From Punica granatum (lineage: Eukaryota; Streptophyta; Magnoliopsida; Myrtales; Lythraceae), in the NCBI RefSeq assembly GCF_007655135.1, contig NW_022204293.1, forward strand, positions 1 through 64,000: a DNA stretch of 64,000 bases. Direction: 5' to 3'. The notes under the pieces were generated by a model, which had not been told where the DNA came from, made no database searches, and was given only the letters and a program-made list of their open reading frames with translations. The position numbers and the translations under genes are program-made. Below are positions 19,659-30,388 of this stretch, piece after piece (positions within the stretch are counted from its first letter, which is position 1; each line of letters begins with the position of its first letter).

Positions 19659-21850
19659 CCACCCGTGCTGAACCGGCCCCTCATTTTGTACCTCACGGTA
19701 CGTCGGCAATCCTTAGGGTGTATGCTGGGGCAAGAAGACGAGTCGACGCGCACAGAAAGGGCGATATACTACTTGAGCAAGAAGTTCACCGAAGGGGAAT
19801 CCAATTATCCGGAGATCGAGAAGATGTGTTGCGCGTTGGTATGGGTCATGCAAAGACTCCAACAGTGCATACTCTATCACACGATCCGCTTATTGTCAAA
19901 AGCGGACCCCTTGCGGTATTTGCTCGATAGCCCCTCCTCCATGAGGAACATCGCAAAATGGCGCTGTCAGTTGACGGAGTACGACATAGAGTACGTGCCC
20001 CGCACGTCTGTCAAGGGGCAAGCGATTGCCGACCATCTAGCAGAATTCCCGATTGACGACGACACGCCGATTAACACGGACTTCCCGGATGAAGGAATCC
20101 TCCAGGTAGATGAAGAGAAAGAGGAGCCAACGTGGAAGATATACTTTGACGGGGCTGTCAATTCTGTGGGATCCGAAGTTGGGGCAGTCTTCATATTCCC
20201 GGACGGGCGTCATTATCCGGTCGCAGCAAAAGTGGATTTCTCTTGTACCAACAATGTGGCCGAGTACGAGGCGTGCATTCTCGGTCTGCAAGCGGCGATT
20301 GATTTCAAGGTGAAGGAGTTAGAGGTGTTCGGTGATTCCATGCTCACAATCTTCCAAACGTTGGGGCAATGGAAGACGAAAGACACGAAGCTAGTCCCGT
20401 ACCACGAATACCTTGAGGAGTTGGCGAAGAATTTCGAGAAGATCTCGTTCACCAACACTCCACGCGCGAAGAATCAGTTCGCAGACGCACTTGCGACACT
20501 TGCATCCATGGCGAGTATTTCAGAGGGGAACATCGTCAAACCTCTTGAAATCGAACTGGCCAAAGGCCCGGCCCACTGCAACGCGATTGAAGCGTCCGAA
20601 GCGAAGCCGTGGTACGAGGACATCAAGAACTTCTTGCAAACGGGGCCAATATCCCCAGTTCGCCGTGATCGAAGGACGCTCAGGCGCCTTGCGATGCACT
20701 ACTTTCTGAGCGGCGAGATACTATATCGCCGTTCTTTTGATTCCACGCTCCTCTGGTGCATCGATGAACACGAATCGCGACGCCTTATGGAGGAGGTGCA
20801 CGGAGGAAATTGTGGGCCCCACATGAATGGCCTTATGCTCGCTAAGAAGATCATGCGCTTAGGCTATTATTGGTCCACCATGAAGACTGACTGCGTAAAG
20901 CATGTCAGGCACTGCCACTGATGCCAAGTGTACGCCGATCAGATTAAGGCGCCGCCCAACGAGCTACGCCCTATGACGGCCCCGTGGCCCTTCTCAATGT
21001 GGGGGATGGACGTGATTGGCCCGATCAACCCCAAAGCGTCTAACGGGCACATGTTCATCTTGGTGGCAATTGATTACTTTACCAAGTGGATCGAGGCTAT
21101 CACTCTCGCGTTGGTCACCGCAAAAGCCGTAGCTCGTTTTCTCAGACGTGACGTCATCGCCCGGTACGGGGTCCCTGCGACAATCATCACGGACAACGCC
21201 AAGAACCTGAACAACAAGGTCATTGACGAGCTCTGTGCACAATTCAAAATCCGACACCGCAACTCCACCCCATACCGTCCCCAAATGAACGGTGCGGTGG
21301 AAGCGGCGAATAAGAACATCAAGAAGATCATTGAAAAAATGACGGTGAACTACAAGGATTGGCACGAGATGCTCGACCATTCACTCTTGGCGTACCGGAC
21401 ATCCATACGGACTTCAACCGGGGCAACCCCGTACTCCCTAGTCTATGGCATGGAGGCAGTCCTCCCAATCGAAGTGGAGATCCCTTCCATGAGGATTCTT
21501 GCCGAGGCCGAACTTGCAGAAGCGGAGTAGGCGAAGCAGCGATACGAGCAACTAAACCTCATCGATGAGAAAAGGCTGAAAGCACTGTGCCACGGACAGT
21601 GCTACCAACAGAGGATGGCACGAGCATTCAATGCCAAGGTCCGTCCCCGAGAGTTCGGTCCCGGTGACCTCGTCCTGAGGAAGGTTCTACATGTCGCACC
21701 CGACTCTCGAGGAAAGTTCTCGTAAAATACGACGGCCCCTTCGTTGTCAAAGAGATTTTCTCCGGAGGAGCGGTCATTTTGAGCGATATGGACGGCACCG
21801 AAAATGTCCTTCCCGTCAACGCTGGCGCCATCAAGAAGTATTATCCATGA
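19659..21850 (+). pseudogene. pol: Tat-lineage pol fragment: degenerate RNase H, second RNase H, integrase (decayed), unit 1
   Basis: This is the 3' half of a Ty3/gypsy polyprotein. It starts inside the first RNase H, continues with YLSKKFTEGESNYPEIEK, then a second RNase H with its acidic residues present (YFDGA, NNVAEYEA, GDSML, NQFADALA), the H2C2 zinc finger, and the integrase core (WGMDVIGP, ITDNAKN, NGAVEAAN). It has three lesions relative to the related frame at 30389: TGA at 20919-20921 within the zinc finger, TAG at 21528-21530 after the core, and a one-base deletion near 21724 before the C-terminal domain. It ends with YYP and a stop. Reverse transcriptase, protease and gag are absent, because a minus-strand element interrupts it on the left. 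The reading frame entering from 19542 is LTR sequence, not protein. G/C-rich third positions contrast with the A/T-richer copy at 30389. Confidence 0.93.
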
Positions 21851-21987
21851 GCACTTGTATATGTTTTCGTTTTTTATTCGCCGGGCTCCGTGCCTGTTTC
21901 ATTATAAGACTTTTCTGTTCTCGTGAACGAGCGTCAATTCCCGCCGTTTTGTCCAATACTAAGCTTTCTTGAGAGAGAAAAATAAAT

Positions 21988-22281
21988 TTCCCGCTAGGTC
22001 TAAAACCTCTTTGAGGCGGCCTAGGCAAAAGCTAGGGAACGAGTGGCACGACTTAAAAGCCCGCAAAGGGGAGTCACAGCAAAAGGAGAGCATAAAATCA
22101 TTTCCTCGCTAGGTCGTAAACCTCTTCGAGGCGGCCTAGGCAAAAGTTAGAGGACCCGAGGGGTGCGATCTCGCCCAAACACGGGGAATCGCAGCAAAAG
22201 GTGAGCATTCATGTGAGAAAGATCAAATAAAATACCCCGCTAGGCTATCACGCATCTTGCGGCCTAGGCAAAAGTTAGGGG
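21988..22281 (+). ncRNA. Chain of five covarying stem-loops (X1-Y1-X2-Y2-X3) after integrase, unit 1
   Basis: X modules lie at 21988-22038, 22102-22154 and 22234-22281. Each pairs an outer arm (TTCCC/GGGAA, TCCTC/GAGGA, CCCC/GGGG), then CTAGG/CCTAG, then an inner hairpin (CCTC/GAGG, CCTC/GAGG, GCA/TGC), with GCAAAAG(T/C)TA on the 3' side. Y modules (22041-22090, 22161-22206) pair GACT/AGTC or TGCGAT/ATCGCA and are followed by GCAAAAGG(A/T)GAG. The arrangement equals that at 32685-32980 with different paired bases. Confidence 0.72.
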
Positions 22282-22297
22282 ACAATGTCGGCTCAAC

Positions 22298-22877
22298 CAC
22301 GTGAGAAGGAGTCGCCACTCACTGTTTACGACTCGTAGGTCGAGGGCCGTTGAGACACCCGGGTCTAAGGGTACGAGGTACACCTAAATACTAAGGTAAT
22401 GGTCGTATGGAACCGGAAATTCCGAATTCGGGGGTTCTATTACGTACGGGCCTATATCCCGCACGCCCTTTCGGTACTCTAGTTTGCTAGGCTTGCCGTT
22501 TTATTTATTTACCGCGTGATTTAGGGTTGCGCTTGACTCGCCCGTTTTGACACCATAAAATCGATGAATTGATCAAGTTGGGCCAATAATCCGAAAGATG
22601 AGTAGGCTTGTGCGTCGAGGAATCGGTTCACTATCTTAGCGTTACAGTTCATCGAACCGTGATGGTCGATTCCCTGCGCAAACCCAGACCACGAGTGTTC
22701 GAGCTTACTCATCTCTTGGTAACAATGGACTAACTTGACCGGTTCGACACTCGGACCTCTCGCTTGCCGATCGGGGATCCTTACAAATGAATGAGTGAAT
22801 GTACAAATAAAATCCTCACAATGTTCTCTCGAATAATTACAAAGTATAACTGAATAAGTAAATGGATCTCGATCGGT
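22298..22877 (-). mobile_element. Inverted LTR fragment abutting the hairpin chain, unit 1
   Basis: It matches the 3' part of the LTRs on the minus strand (compare 9280-9855), including the CACGTGAGAAGGAGTCGCC block and a diverged form of the 8-bp hairpin. It begins about 15 bases after the last hairpin module and switches near 22877 into plus-strand LTR-D. Neither end is an LTR terminus, so it is a rearrangement scrap. Confidence 0.8.
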
Positions 22878-24994
22878 TTTCCTCTTCGGTCGTGGGACCC
22901 ACGGACTACCCAAGATGAGTCACCCCTTTGCTCTAGAAGCTTCCTCTTCTTCTTCAATGCAAGAAGCCAACTTGCATTCTTAGCCAAAATATCCAAAGAG
23001 TTTGAAGACAACACTCCAACTCTTCTTCAATGCCATTTAATGCTTTGATCTCTTCTTCATTAATGCAAATGGAAGAGGATAGGGCTAGATATTTCCTTAA
23101 GCAAACCGTCCATCCTAAGCATGCCCACTAATGATGCTTTGTTTCACTAATTGTGTCATTAGTTTTGCCTATAAATGGTCCAAAAGTGATTAAGATAATC
23201 ACTTCTCCTCTTACACACTTCTCACTAGCTTTCTCCCTCTAAAATCCTCTCAAACTCCATAGCTAAGAGCAGCCAAGAACCAGCAAGCTTCATCTCAAAA
23301 AAATAGAAAAGAAAACATCGAGAAAAACACGAAGTTCTTAAGTCGGAAGCCGGTGTTCATCATCCCGACTTAACTTCAAAATTTCCCAAACCTATATATC
23401 CCACTCATTTTGGACCCATGGAGTTCATTGGTGAAGTTGGTTTCTCCATTTGAAGTCTTTAAATTATTGTTTCAGGTCAAATAGTACATTTCGGGTGAAA
23501 TCGCTACTCTCGGGTGAATAGTGACACGCCAGCGCCAGCCGCGCGAACGCCCGCGCACGCCCGCGCACGCCCGCGCACGCCCGCGCACGCCACGCGCCCC
23601 GCGCACGCCCGCACGCCCCGCGCTCCTGCTGTGCACTTCAGCCGTACTCCCCATGCACCTAGCTCCCCAAACGTGCATCCTTTGCACCCGAGCATCCTTC
23701 CAAGCGTTCAATCGAGTCACCCGACTCTCGAACACTTCCCCGACTCTTTCCTCGTATCCCGAGGCTAGGTAAATCACTCTTGACTTAGAGGAGTTAGGGC
23801 TTTTTATATTTTTGTATGGCTATGGAGTATTATGGTGTTTTATCCATGTTTAACTTGTAAGATTTAACTTTATGCAATTTTATGTTATATTATGCATGTG
23901 TATTACCTTATAACTTGCTAGCATGTCGGAAAAAGGTTTGGATTGTCGTTTGGAAGACCATCTCGACTCGGAAATGGCAAGCAAGCTCACGGCCAAGTCT
24001 CTAAAGGGGATGGCTGAGACTTAAGTTGCTCTTTTTGAGTTAAGATTGGTCTCCTTAGCCCTATCCAAGTTAGTTTCCAAGTTTATTTTGTTGTTCTTGC
24101 ATGCATGAAGCCGGTATTATTTTATAGATTCCTTAAATAACATGTTTGTGAATGTTTGCATGTTTAAATGAGTTAATCAAATCATAGTAATACCTGCCTT
24201 TGTCAAAAAAACGTGTTATTCATCATGTTTGATGTTTGAGCATGCGAAAAATGATTAAACTAAGACAAGGAAATCATCTGTGATTTGAATCGAGCCACGA
24301 GAGTATTCGGCCATCTTTGACAAGGTGAAGCTGAGGGCTTCTTGGCCTTTTTGGATCAAGAATGATTTCCTTATTTCGAGTTTAATTCATTTCTCGGATT
24401 GTATGAAATTGTAATTTTGATATTTCTATGATTCCCATGTTGAAACATCTTTTAAAACCTTTTTTAAAAAAAACAAACATGCATGGGTTTGTGTATCGAG
24501 GACTCATTCGGATCCATTCGGTTATAAGGGTATTGTTGGTTATTCAACCAAATTATCCTTGATCATTATGGATTCGTTTTGGTCGTCGAATCACGAATCG
24601 TTTTCACAATTAATGCATTCGACAATAACCTTAAGCATTAATTCCACGAACGGGTTAATCGAGACGTTCACACGGTTAATTCATTCAATTTAAACAACTT
24701 TGCACGAACTAGACATTAATCTGTAACTCGCGTCGACGAATTACAAAATGGTGTTAACGCCCTTTTCGAAACCCTCATACTTCAAATCCTTATTGTGTGT
24801 TCTCTTTTTCTGAAAAAAAATTTTCAAATCAAGGGCAAAAACGTCATTTTGTGATTTACCGACATCCTAGCGCAGTTTAAGGTGTCAATTGGGTATTCTG
24901 TATCAAAAATACAATTACCTGACTAATCATTTCATTCCACTTAACCAAATGCTAGAAAATGGTTAGACGGAACTCTAGGTTCCAAATCTAGAGT
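22878..24994 (+). mobile_element. LTR-D, truncated LTR, unit 1
   Basis: It is collinear with LTR-A from about 2945 (GTGGGACCCACG) to 5778 (CTAGAGT). It has TATAAAT at 23170-23176, the CTCCCTCTAAAATCCTCTCAA block at about 23231, a short GC repeat (CGCGCACGCC, 23540-23600), and AG|GTAAAT at 23768/23769. The right end is cut exactly where LTR-E starts. The missing end should lie beyond the element that LTR-E belongs to. Confidence 0.85.
23170..23176 (+). promoter_or_regulatory. TATA box of LTR-D
   Basis: TATAAAT, the best TATA match in the window, lies about 60 bp before the conserved CTCCCTCTAAAATCCTCTCAA block. Confidence 0.55.
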
Positions 24995-26301
24995 TGTCAG
25001 CACCCCATTTTGGCCCACCGGCTTCTCACATGAGGATTCCCGACTGAAGCTCGGGACACTATTCATCGCCCGGTAATCAGGGGCCAATATGCGGGCACGG
25101 AGTCATAAACGATGGGAGAAAAGCTAGTCCACTGAGAAAGACGAAAGAGAGCGGTCAGAAGAATAAACGGACAAAGAACCCCAAAAAAACCACGGAGCTG
25201 GCACTGTGGCACTATTCATCACCGAGTCACCGAAGCACCGAAAGGTGCCCAATATGGGGCTTCAAAAATCCCTCTCAGTGCCAAAGCAACCAATGACACG
25301 TCCGGGTGCATTTCCGGGGCATATTGCTTAAGCCGGGACACCCCGATCCCTCCCGGACGCCTTTTCTGACAGAGCTCCCGGGGTTCGCTCCACTGACAAG
25401 CAAACGGCCCATCAAAACGGGTCTACAGGCGCCCAGGGACCACCAGGACCGGGGAACAAGCTTCAGACGACCTTCCGGAAGTCGGTTCGGTTTCCCGAAG
25501 TACGTTTCAGTAGTCACGAACGTCTCCCGGCGAACTTTCGGGGCACTTCCACGGAAAATAGAGATCACAATGATCTCTGAGCACCTCACAATAATCCCCG
25601 AGCACCTCAAAGCATTCAGCGCACACTGAGAAAATCCCGGTCAAAGTCCCTAGGTCTTCTCGGGCCAACGGTCCCCGACCGAGGACGACGAGCCAACAAT
25701 CACCTGCAGGGCAAAAGGGTCGCCGAAACGAATGCAAGAAGGCACAAAGATCAATCGGGGACGTTAAACTCCACTCCGAACGTCCGAACAGGGCAAAACC
25801 GACTCCCGAGGCGCCGAATCGCCCGAACGTCCGTTCACGCGACGCATGGCGATATTAGATTCATCCAAATCTTCGTCTTTCAAGCATTCCAAATCTTCAA
25901 ATTAATCGGACATCGGAGGTCGGACGTGAGCTCAATCAAGTCTCAAGCGTTTGCCGGCTTTTCTCCTAATCGGATGGGACCCACAGCCTAGCCAAGCCAA
26001 GCCATCGAGCCGCGGCTCGACCCCAAGCCACGGCTCAACCCTCGGCTCGGATTGGACAGCCCAAGCCGCGGCTCAAGCCCCTCCCACCGTCGGCTCCAAC
26101 ACACCCCCACCACACATTTGAATTTCCCTCCCATCCATCACTTCCTATCACATCCTATCACACCCATCACTCCTTCCTTTCCTTTCCCCACACTCTACAA
26201 GACATCTACCCCACCCTAATCCCCCTTGGGATTTTCGGCAGCCCACTTAGGGTCCCCTAACCGCGATTAGTTCCTCTTAATCAAGCCATTAGTCTTCCCT
26301 T

Positions 26302-26307
26302 TATAAG
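26302..26307 (+). promoter_or_regulatory. TATA box of LTR-E
   Basis: TATAAG in a CCCTTTATAAGCCC context. The minus-strand LTR-B has the same context. Confidence 0.5.
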
Positions 26308-27186
26308 CCCTTTCACCATTAGACTTAATCACTTCTTCATTCTCACTCTCTCTCAAACCAACTTCTCTCTAAAGTCCTCTCAACTTTCAGCCCACTCCCA
26401 TAGCTCGTGCCACCCCTTGCCAAGGCCGAAACCGGCCAAAACCGCCGGAAAACCACCCGGTATTCCGGTAACCACCCGACCCGACTTTAACCAAAAATCA
26501 CAAACTCCCTAGCCTACATATTTTCCACCCCCTAAGTCCATTTCCGGGCTTAGATTCTCCATTTGAGGCCTCCATCATCATGTTCCAGCCGTGAAGAGAG
26601 TCGGGTCCCGATAACGTCACCGCGTGATACCGAGCTTCCCGACGTGCCGTTTCTTCCCACGACTTCGGAAAGTCGTGCCATCACGTTCAAAGGGTTCCTC
26701 ACAACCCTCACCCTCTCTCGTGAAGAGGTGGTCACGATCCGAGGGCCGATCAACTATGCACAACCACCATTCACTTGTTTCCCCCATACCGGGTTCCCTT
26801 CATTTTTACCGAACTTTCTCTCACACTTTCGGGTTCATTTAGGCTTTGGCACGCTCGGGGCTGCCCACGGCATATAGATCCGTCTCTTAGGAGTCCAACG
26901 AGCCCGACCCCGCACCGTGCCGTGCCCGGAGCTCGCGTGCCAAGCCGTTCTCCCGAGACTAGCCGCGGCTGCCTTCTCTCGAGTTGCTCACTACCGCAAC
27001 TTCAAATCGAGTCTAGCGACTCCCACGGCCACTTCTCCGACTCCTTCCTCGTGTTCCGAGGCTAGGTAAGACTCCTCTATGACTTAGAGAAGCTAGGTTC
27101 TTCGATATTTGTTTGATATGGGGTGTTAGGGGCTCATTTCATATGATTTTCCTTAGATCCCGGGTTTGGTCCTTGAGCAACTTCGT

Positions 27187-27835
27187 GAACCATCCGACTT
27201 CGAAATGAGCTGAAATGTTTACCACAGACTCTTGATGTTATTTTAAGTCCCCACATAAAATTTCAGATTTTTCTGGGCGTTGGATCTCTGGATAAAAAAT
27301 GTTTACCCGTTATTTCGGTATTCTCGGCCAGATTTCGATATGTCTCGTGAACCATCCGAGTTCTAAATGAGCTGAAAGTTTTATCACAGACACTTGATGT
27401 TATTTTAAGTCCCCATACAAAATTTCAGATTTTTCTGTGCACTGGATCTCTGGATAAAAAAATGCTTACCCGTTATTTCGGTATTCTCGGCCAGATTTTG
27501 ATATGTCTCGTGAACCATCCGAGTTCGAAATGAGCTGAAATTTTTACCACAGACACTTGATGTTATTTTAAGTCCCCATACAAAATTTCAGATTTTTCTG
27601 TGACTGGATCTCCGGATAAAAAATGTTTACCCGTTATTTCGGTGTTTCCGGTCTGATTTTGATAGATCTCGCGAACCATCCGACTTCAAAATGAACTGAA
27701 ATTTTTACCACACATTCCTGATGTTATTTTAAGGTTCCACACAAAATTTCATATTTTTATGGGCGCTGAAACTCCAAATAAAAATTATTTACCGAACTTT
27801 TCGTATATTCGACAAATCAGATCACACTGTTTTTT
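27187..27835 (+). repeat. Four 162-bp repeats in LTR-E
   Basis: GAACCATCCG recurs at 27187, 27349, 27512 and 27673. LTR-C has six such units, so the array expands and contracts between LTRs. Confidence 0.92.
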
Positions 27836-30211
27836 TTTTTGGGTCTAATTTAGCCCTCTCCAAACTGAATCTAGATCCAAAATAGACCCCTTGACCCTGA
27901 TCCAACTCTGTTTTCATGTTTATTACGTTTACGATTTACCTCATTTTTCATGCCGATGCCATTTTATTGATTCCATTATATATCATGTTTGTGTTTGTAT
28001 TGCATGTTTATTTGTGATTCCAAGACCATGGTGGCATCGACTTTGTAAATGTGTGTATTTTTATTATGTTTGGCGTCTTACGCATGCAAGAAATGATTAA
28101 AACTGATTCTTGGAATTGATTGCAATTATATTTTTTGTTTAAATCATTAGCTTCACGATTAATTTACATGTTAGGCGCATTAACCCCGAACAATCATCTC
28201 ATTAGCCCATAATAATCAAGGTTTAACTCCTCAATCACTAAACCATTCCACAAACGAGAAATGGGACGCATCATTTGATTAATTAAATCACTCGGACTAA
28301 ATAATTGGACAAATTGATTATTAATTCGTAAACGCATCGATGATTTACGGAACGACGTGAACGCCCTTTTTCATCAAAATTCACAATTTCAAAATACCGA
28401 GACACGTGACACGAATGGAATCAATGTCTAGTGAGTACTCACGCGCCGTGACTTGGGTCCGGGCCCAATTTGAGGCGGCCCGAGTCGGGGCATGAGAGTC
28501 CTTCTTAGGCTCCTCCGTGTGACGCAAATCTCCAATTTATATACGAACATCACAATTTTATCATCCAAGGGCATGGCCGTCATTCCATGATTCACCGATG
28601 CCCTAGGCGCTAGGAAGTTGGAAACACCTCGATCTATGGACGGGGAGGAGCAACCCATCTGGGTGCGAGTCTCATTTGCACGGCCCATTCCGTCCATTTT
28701 CGGTGTTTTTATCTTCCTATCGTAGATTCGGTGGGGAACATTTTATTTCAGTTACAAAACACCAAGAACCGGACTAATTGTGCACCCGACTTAATCAAAC
28801 ATTAAATAATGGATAGGTGGAATATTAGATTCCCATCTAGAGTCAAAACACGAGTTTGGTTAATTCGGTGAAACCGCAGTGACACTTAACTGAATAAGAG
28901 TCATAAAACAAACACACATGTAATTAGCTTAGAACCTTATCCTAGCTCGTCCTCTATGTTTGCCTAGGTTAGATGCATTGTTTGCCAATCAACCACGGAT
29001 AATAACTAATTAAATCACGTATATTCGGCCTAATACACAATTCGTTTGTATTCACGGACACTTATTAGTAATTGTCAGTTGCTTTCTGTATTGTGTCATT
29101 TATATCAGTTTTCTTCTGTTTTATTCTTGCTTTTGATGATTTACTGCGGTTCGAGCCCGGACCATAGGTCACGTGTTGCACGGGGTCCAACGCCCCAAAC
29201 CATCGAACACGAGGTCCAACATCTCCTAATTCACTGAGCGCGTGCAACCCGAGTGCGGAATGGGATCTAGCCTCGATTCACCGTCATACTCCAAATATGG
29301 CCTATGTGGAAGGCAATTTGGATTGGATGCGCGAAACGGGTTTAGATATCACCCGGGAGCTCGATTGGTCCGACGGTTACAGTGGAAACTAATCGGTTCT
29401 CCTGCAAACCATCGGTTCAATCGGACCCGACCCCCGGCTCCTTGAGCCCGCATTGCCTTAATTTGTTTAGCGGTTGGTCGAAACACACGGTGAGCCGGAG
29501 TGGAATATTGGCCCAACGTAAACCGATCGGGATCCATTTATTTCATTCAGTTGTATTCTGCAATTATTCGAGTGTACATTGTGAGGATTTTATTTGTATG
29601 TTTATTCATATACTTGTAAGGATCCCGGTCGGTGAGCAAGAGGTCCGAGTGTCGGATCGGTTAAGTCGGTCTATCGTTACCAAGGGATGAGTGAGCTCGA
29701 ATAATCATGGTCTTGGTTCGCGCAGGGAATCGATCGTCACGGTCCGAAGAACTGTAACGCCAAGATAGCGAACCGATTCCTTGATTCGCAAGCCTACTCA
29801 TCCTTCGGGTTCTTGGCCCAACTCAATCGATTCATCGAATTTACGGAGTCAAAACGGGCGAGTCGAGCACAACTCTAAATCACGCGGTAAATAAACAAAA
29901 TGGCAAGCCTAGCAAGCTAGAGTACCGAAAGGGCGTGCGGGATATAGGCCCGCACGTAATAGAACCCCCGAATTCGGAATTTTCGGTTCCGTACGACCAT
30001 TGCCTTAACAACAAACTAGGTGTTCCATACCCTTAGACCCGGGTAACTTATCCGCCCTCGACCTTCGGGTCGTAAAATGATAAGTGGCGACTCCTTCTCT
30101 CACGTGTGTCCGACGCGCGCCCCCGCGGGAAGGTGGACGTTCTGACCAAGCCGCGCGATCCAAAAGCGCGCAATGCGAGCCCCGACGAGAGTCTACATTC
30201 GGGTCCGTACA

Positions 30212-30388
30212 CAAGTGCCAACCACTCTTCCATCTGCTTCGCAAAAACGCAGCGGTCGAATGGGATGATGATAGTCAGAAAGCTTTTGATACCATCAAGG
30301 CATATCTAATTCAGCCGCCGGTGTTAGTTCCACCTTCACCTGATCGTCCTCTCATTTTGTACTTGACGGTGCCCCAACAATCCATCGG
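30212..30388 (+). pseudogene. pol: Reverse transcriptase end and start of first RNase H, out of frame with the following ORF
   Basis: A 5'-truncated pol starts directly at the LTR end and encodes CQPLFHLLRKNAAVEWDDDS and DRPLILYLTV, the connection between reverse transcriptase and RNase H in Tat-like elements. The motif holding the first catalytic aspartate of a normal RNase H is absent (LILYLTV instead of a TDAS-type motif). A deletion of about 10 bases near 30390 shifts the frame relative to the 709-codon ORF. Confidence 0.8.

Larger units (their letters stand above)
24995..30211 (+). mobile_element. LTR-E of unit 1, chimeric LTR (type-A body, type-B end)
   Basis: It starts TGTCAGCACC inside LTR-D and ends GGGTCCGTACA. 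Up to 30007 it equals LTR-E of unit 2. From 30008 it follows the LTR-A/type-B end (CTTAACAACAAACTAGG, as at 6720), whereas unit 2 follows the type-A end. TATAAG lies at 26302-26307, AG|GTAAGA at 27065/27066, four 162-bp repeats at 27187-27835, mini-hairpins at 29182-29196 and 29211-29225, the stem-loop at 29934-29956 and the UUCG hairpin at 30059-30072. It runs directly into pol with no primer binding site, gag or protease. Confidence 0.88.

Noticed and set aside
29046..29690. Small frames at the 3' part of LTR-E and its inverted equivalents
   Set aside because: Both strands of the same LTR interval give similar-sized frames in every copy, with no known domain and no codon-level conservation I can see.
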